Source of the DNA: Acidobacteriaceae bacterium
Lineage (GTDB): Bacteria; Acidobacteriota; Terriglobia; Terriglobales; Acidobacteriaceae
Direction of reading: 5' to 3'
Length of the DNA: 6,095 nucleotides
Assembly: GCA_003135495.1 (NCBI GenBank)
Contig: PLBX01000337.1
Span: 1,511 to 7,605, forward strand
The position numbers were made by a program, and so were the translations under genes. The notes beneath the pieces were generated by a model, which searched no databases, was not told the origin of the DNA, and saw nothing but the letters and a program-made list of their open reading frames with translations. The stretch's first letter is position 1; each line of letters opens with the position of its first letter. This document shows, piece after piece, positions 6,073-6,095 of this stretch.

Positions 6073-6095
6073 TTCGATGCGGGGTAAAGAGGGAG

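Overview
The window looks like a chromosomal piece of a Gram-negative member of the Acidobacteriota (Terriglobia / Koribacter-like). This is inferred from the gene families: a long SBBP-repeat beta-propeller protein, a MobB-like P-loop protein of a type I associate with acidobacterial genomes, lipid A acyltransferases, a secreted SYLF protein, moderately high GC, and palindromic repeats in the gaps. No 16S rRNA or other marker is present, so the assignment is not proven.

All five genes lie on the minus strand, so transcription runs from right to left. In that order they are: a secreted SYLF/Ysc84-domain protein (6027 to 5302); a lipid A type lysophospholipid acyltransferase of the LpxL/HtrB family (5189 to 4251); lpxD (4067 to 3036); a small P-loop NTPase resembling MobB (2932 to 2279); and the first 666 codons of a large exported SBBP beta-propeller protein (2000 to beyond base 1). 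The last gene is cut by the window edge and fills the first 2 kb.

The middle of the window has an outer-membrane theme. LpxD adds the second 3-hydroxyacyl chain in the lipid A pathway. The LpxL-like enzyme belongs to the family that adds late acyl chains. SYLF domains bind lipids, and the SYLF protein here has a signal peptide. The P-loop protein downstream of lpxD has no assigned role.

The three gaps between the SYLF gene, the acyltransferase gene, lpxD and the P-loop gene each contain a different palindromic element: a near-perfect 77-bp hairpin, a 138-bp hairpin-rich block with imperfect inverted ends, and a perfect 22-bp palindrome beside a second hairpin. The gap before the SBBP gene (2001-2278) has no such element but holds a plausible promoter and a strong ribosome binding site.

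I see no CRISPR array, tRNA, rRNA, transposase, phage gene or defence module. Apart from the repeats and the unassigned P-loop protein, this is an ordinary chromosomal region, and I found no convincing new multi-gene system.
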